Shown: one piece after another, positions 60,030 to 64,000 of the stretch
How positions within the stretch are numbered: position 1 is the stretch's first letter
How the letters are laid out: every line of letters starts with the position of its first letter
NCBI GenBank assembly: GCA_018857735.1
Contig: JABMCL010000813.1
Location: forward strand, 427,501 to 491,500
Length of the DNA stretch: 64,000 nt
Origin: Alviniconcha marisindica
Taxonomy: Eukaryota; Mollusca; Gastropoda; Provannidae
Direction of reading: 5' to 3'
Notes under the pieces: generated by a model
Database searches by the model: none
What the model saw: the letters and a program-made list of their open reading frames with translations, nothing else
What the model was told of the DNA's origin: nothing
Translations under genes and position numbers: made by a program

Positions 60030-60480
60030 CCCCCCTCTCCACCCTCTCTCATCCCCCCCCCCCCCCCCCCCCCCCCCTCTCCCCATCCCCGCGAGGCTCA
60101 ATGTCTCAAAACTGTCAATAATACGTGTCATCTTTCAAGTTCCTACGGCTACCAATCATTCAACGTACCACTAATGCAATCAAGAAATGTCAGCCAGACG
60201 GTGCGAGTAGTTAATAGGTATTTGGTGTCTCATGTTATTTGTTATATGAGACAAGCCGACAATGTCCGTTTAGGCAGCTGTGACAGTGCGCTGACAGCCG
60301 CGCTGCTCTAGATGCTCGTGTGTAAATCCCTTGCCTCACCATCTATCACCTGTAAGTGGTTGTTAGTGTCAACGCCGTCAGTCGGCCGAAAGTGTGTTGA
60401 TCAGTCTTGGGGTGAGTGTGCAGGTGTGCCGTTTAGAACAGGCCAAGAAAGTGGAGGTATTCCGAGGCTAAATTATATAA
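60030..60480. other. C-run and unique DNA
   Basis: C-rich 60030-60080, then unique sequence without gene evidence. Confidence 0.4.
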
Positions 60481-60518
60481 ATGATTCGGTTAAAAGGCTT
60501 TACTCGGCAGTCACTACA

Positions 60519-60671
<153 letters not shown>

Positions 60672-60789
60672 TTATATTACTGTCACAACTACGTCCTCTC
60701 ATACGAGTAATAGCAGTGGATGGTCAGTCAATAACTGACGCCAATGAATTTTGTCTGTTTTTGTTTTTAACTGATATTGCCAGTTTCAG

Positions 60790-60880
60790 ACGTCATTTTT
60801 GTGGGACGTCAGTTGATTGAGTGGCCAAGGTCTGTAACGACTGAAACGGGCTAGGGAACAAAACTGACTGACTGACTGTA
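60790..60880 (+). repeat. SINE 3' end with (GACT)n tail
   Basis: GAAACGGGCTAGGGAACAAA followed by ACTGACTGACTGACTG. Confidence 0.45.
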
Positions 60881-61490
<610 letters not shown>

Positions 61491-61574
61491 ATACGTAAAC
61501 TGGTTGATTAACTTAGTCACCATGATTCAGCTTGCAAAAGTACATGTGGTTACTCTCTGTGGGGATTGAAATTG

Positions 61575-61660
61575 ACAGAGTGAGCCCCATGCCGATTGGT
61601 CAACGAAGATAGTGACAACGAAGTCGGCAGAGTTACGGGACCTCTGAGTTCAGCATGGCG
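61575..61660 (+). promoter_or_regulatory. putative promoter of the downstream gene
   Basis: An inverted CCAAT (GATTGGTCA, about 61593) lies about 60 bp upstream of a start codon in the context CAGCATGGCGGCC, which matches a YY1-type initiator ATG. The region is richer in CpG than its surroundings. Confidence 0.45.
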
Positions 61661-61696
61661 GCCGGCGAACAAGGGTTTTGTGGCTCGCCACTCTGG
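61655..61696 (+). CDS. first coding exon of an unidentified gene (continues past window)
   Basis: ATG in strong context encodes MAAGEQGFCGSPLW, then a consensus donor GTAAGTG at 61697 in phase 0. I do not recognise the protein from 14 residues. No later exon is convincing in 61.7-64.0 kb, so intron 1 probably runs past the end. Confidence 0.6.
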
Positions 61697-62296
61697 GTAA
61701 GTGTTTTCTCTTCTTCGTGGACTCTTATTCGGTCGCGCAGTGACAAGACAGTTATATCATACCGGATTCATGTTATTTTGAGACGATATCGCTCATCGAT
61801 TTTGAATGGCAGCTGTTCTTCATCACTTTGAACGTTCGCCGCGTCAGTGTGAGCCAGTAGACGTTGTGTTAAGATTTGAGGTCTTGGTTTCTTCGCGTGT
61901 TGTATAGAATAACGCTAACAGTTTACATCGGTCATATCGCTTACGACTTTAAGTGTAGCTATATTCTGTTACAACCATAATAGCCTAGACCGGGATTGGA
62001 TTTGTTTCCCTGTGAACAGCTGTATGGCTTGTGTTTAATGTTACGTATCGTGCGCTGCGTGCGAGTTGTGAAGCATTGCAACGTGAGGCGCTCTCCTTCC
62101 CATAGCTACGTGAAGCAAGTCGATAATTATTAATAGTTGACTACACAAAGGGAACGTCATTTTGTGCCCATTTTTTCCTCTCACGTTGCGGTGCTTCACG
62201 TGTGATTGACGGTAGACTAGTCCTTTTTTCGACTGTGGACAGAAGTGGGTTCAAAGGGAAGTTGTTCAGCTTACTGGTTCAGCCAAAAAAGCTTTT

Positions 62297-62356
<60 letters not shown>

Positions 62357-62660
62357 CACACACACACAAAACCAAAAAAACTTACTGGTTCGGCTAGCCG
62401 TGGCAGTGGAGTCGGAGCAGGTTGTTTTGGCTCTCAAAGAGGTTGATCAACTTGATGACTTGATCTGTTAGAATTTATTTGGGATAGCAGTGCACTCTGT
62501 GTGCAGCTGCTCAGGCCATGCAGGAATGCTTCCAGAGATGTTGATGTAGTCAGCCAGATGGAAGCTGATTCTGATTCCAGTTTCTAATCCTGTTAAAGTG
62601 TTATATCCTGAGGGTGTGTGGAAAGATGACTTCATTCTGATCACTGGTTGATTTTTTCCC

Positions 62661-62719
<59 letters not shown>

Positions 62720-64000
62720 ACAACTGTACAAGATAAAATCAACTGAATCAGTTGTGCTTGAATTTACCCCTTTAAAAAATTTAGAAATGTAAATGATATT
62801 GGTTGTTAATATAATTTTGATTATATGTGATTGCTTTCAGTGTTTCACATATATATACTGTGCAAACTGAATTTTTAAAAAGTTAGTTAACTGGTGACAA
62901 AGGCTACATCTGATTTAGTACAAAACCAAGTAATATTTTTCTGTTCAAAGTGTGCTTTTGAGTTTTGTTCTTTCTGAAAGATTTTACCCTGCATGTAATG
63001 TATGCACATAGTCTTTGTTCAGCATAATTTGTGTGCTGTGTAGTTTAAATACATCACCTGACCTCTATGCCATTGTGTCAACAGCTATCTTGACAATAAC
63101 ATTTAACTTTATTATGTTTGTTTTACAAGCATCACAGCATGAAACAAAAACTGTCATGAAATAATACACTCTCTTCCTTGCTTTTCACACTGTGGCTTGC
63201 GTCACATTGATTTAGGAACTGATAACATTTTTATTTTAGTTTGCATCATTCCACCTTCACATTGCATCAATGATAGTGATACACCAGAAACAGCAAGATT
63301 ATATGACTTACTTGAACTTTTCCACCTTCACGTTGCAGCTGCAATAGTCAATAGTGATACAAAAGACACTAGAAACAACTAGATTACTTGACATGACCTT
63401 GTGCTTAGCAATGTCATTGGCTGTTTGACCTCAAGAGTGAAGTTATAATATTCAAAAGGTAGACATGGCTGATTGTTCATCCACTGTTCACAACTGATTG
63501 ATTGCAGTCATTTCATCAAGAGGAAATAGGAAAATATGTTGCTTGTGAGTGGGTACACATAACGAGAATAATTAATATTAATAATGATAGTAATCGACAT
63601 AGAAACTCTCCAGTTTTGTCTGTGGGAATCCTTGTGTTGAGAAATGGCTGTTGCCAGCTACTGTGTACACATAAGACATAAGAATTTTATTCTCATCAGT
63701 TAAAGGCACAGCATGTCTCTTGGTTTTGGGTTTTATCCTTTCATCATCAGTATCACTATCACACAAGTACAGCAACAATGTGACTATTACTAGTATTACT
63801 GTTAGTATTACCCAAAACAGGCCATAGAGCAAAGAGTGCTAAGAGTGGTACTAACCACTGAGCAGCAAGCCCATTCACACAGACATGCAGGCCAGCCATT
63901 TGTCAAATAAAAATGTTTTGACAAGTTGAAAATGCAAAAAAACAAAACATAACTGAATTTGATGTTCAGTCATTCCAGAACCATCTTGTTGACCTGTATC
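61697..64000. other. probable intron 1 of the 61655 gene
   Basis: Contains (CA)n at 62298-62368, bracketed by two copies of TTACTGGTTCRGC, (CT)n at 62662-62719, and a diverged duplication at about 63247-63385 (TTCCACCTTCACRTTGCA, then AATAGTGATAC). A 90-codon frame ending at 62471 includes the CA tract and is not convincing as an exon. Confidence 0.4.

Noticed and set aside
62202..62471. 89-aa frame as exon 2 of the 61655 gene
   Set aside because: It contains the (CA)n tract, and there is no clear acceptor or donor around the LAVAVESEQVVLALKEV part.

Overview
The window is eukaryotic: spliced genes with GT-AG introns, long microsatellites, several SINE and LINE families, an LTR retrotransposon, Penelope-like elements and a THAP-encoding DNA transposon. 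The protein sequences and repeat mix suggest a lophotrochozoan, most likely a gastropod mollusc. The species is inference. Most long reading frames in the window are translations of GT/CA/CT repeats and were discarded.

Layout. 1-6.5 kb is repeat-rich DNA with no supported gene. 6.6-8.7 kb holds the last three exons (+) of an unrecognised coiled-coil protein. 8.8-10.9 kb holds SINE heads and a LINE remnant. 10.96-18.67 kb is a complete BolA-family gene (bola1-like, minus strand, six coding exons, 144 aa) with a ~3 kb 3' UTR and a Penelope-like element (PLE) in intron 1. 18.7-22.3 kb is intergenic, with a SINE and a 1.47-kb repeat that looks intron-containing. 22.4-34.3 kb is a complete dynactin subunit 4 gene (DCTN4, + strand, 14 coding exons, 455 aa) with a long 3' UTR to about 36.9 kb. 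37-43.4 kb is SINEs, a 34-bp minisatellite and microsatellites. 43.5-57.1 kb is a nest of mobile elements: a CR1-like LINE interrupted by a Ty3/gypsy LTR element and by a Kolobok-like TTAA transposon, which is itself interrupted by a PLE. 57-61.5 kb holds tandem LINE tails and repeats. At 61.65 kb is the first coding exon of another + strand gene that continues beyond the window.

Most interesting observations. (1) In DCTN4 three intronic tandem arrays have captured the splice site of the adjoining exon: the exon 5 acceptor (7 intact AG copies), the exon 9 donor (14 GTAAGT copies) and the exon 12 acceptor (12 copies). In bola1 another array multiplies an AATAAA hexamer six times in the 3' UTR. 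(2) Both PLE copies carry a hammerhead-ribozyme-like core whose stem II differs in sequence but is conserved in pairing. (3) bola1 intron 4 has a CA tract near its 5' splice site and a complementary UG tract at its 3' splice site. (4) A 1.47-kb repeat at 19.8 kb has a shorter relative at 8.2 kb from which exactly a GTAAGT...CAG segment is missing.

All exon joins were worked out by hand from splice consensus, reading phase and remembered family similarity. No alignment or database search was run.
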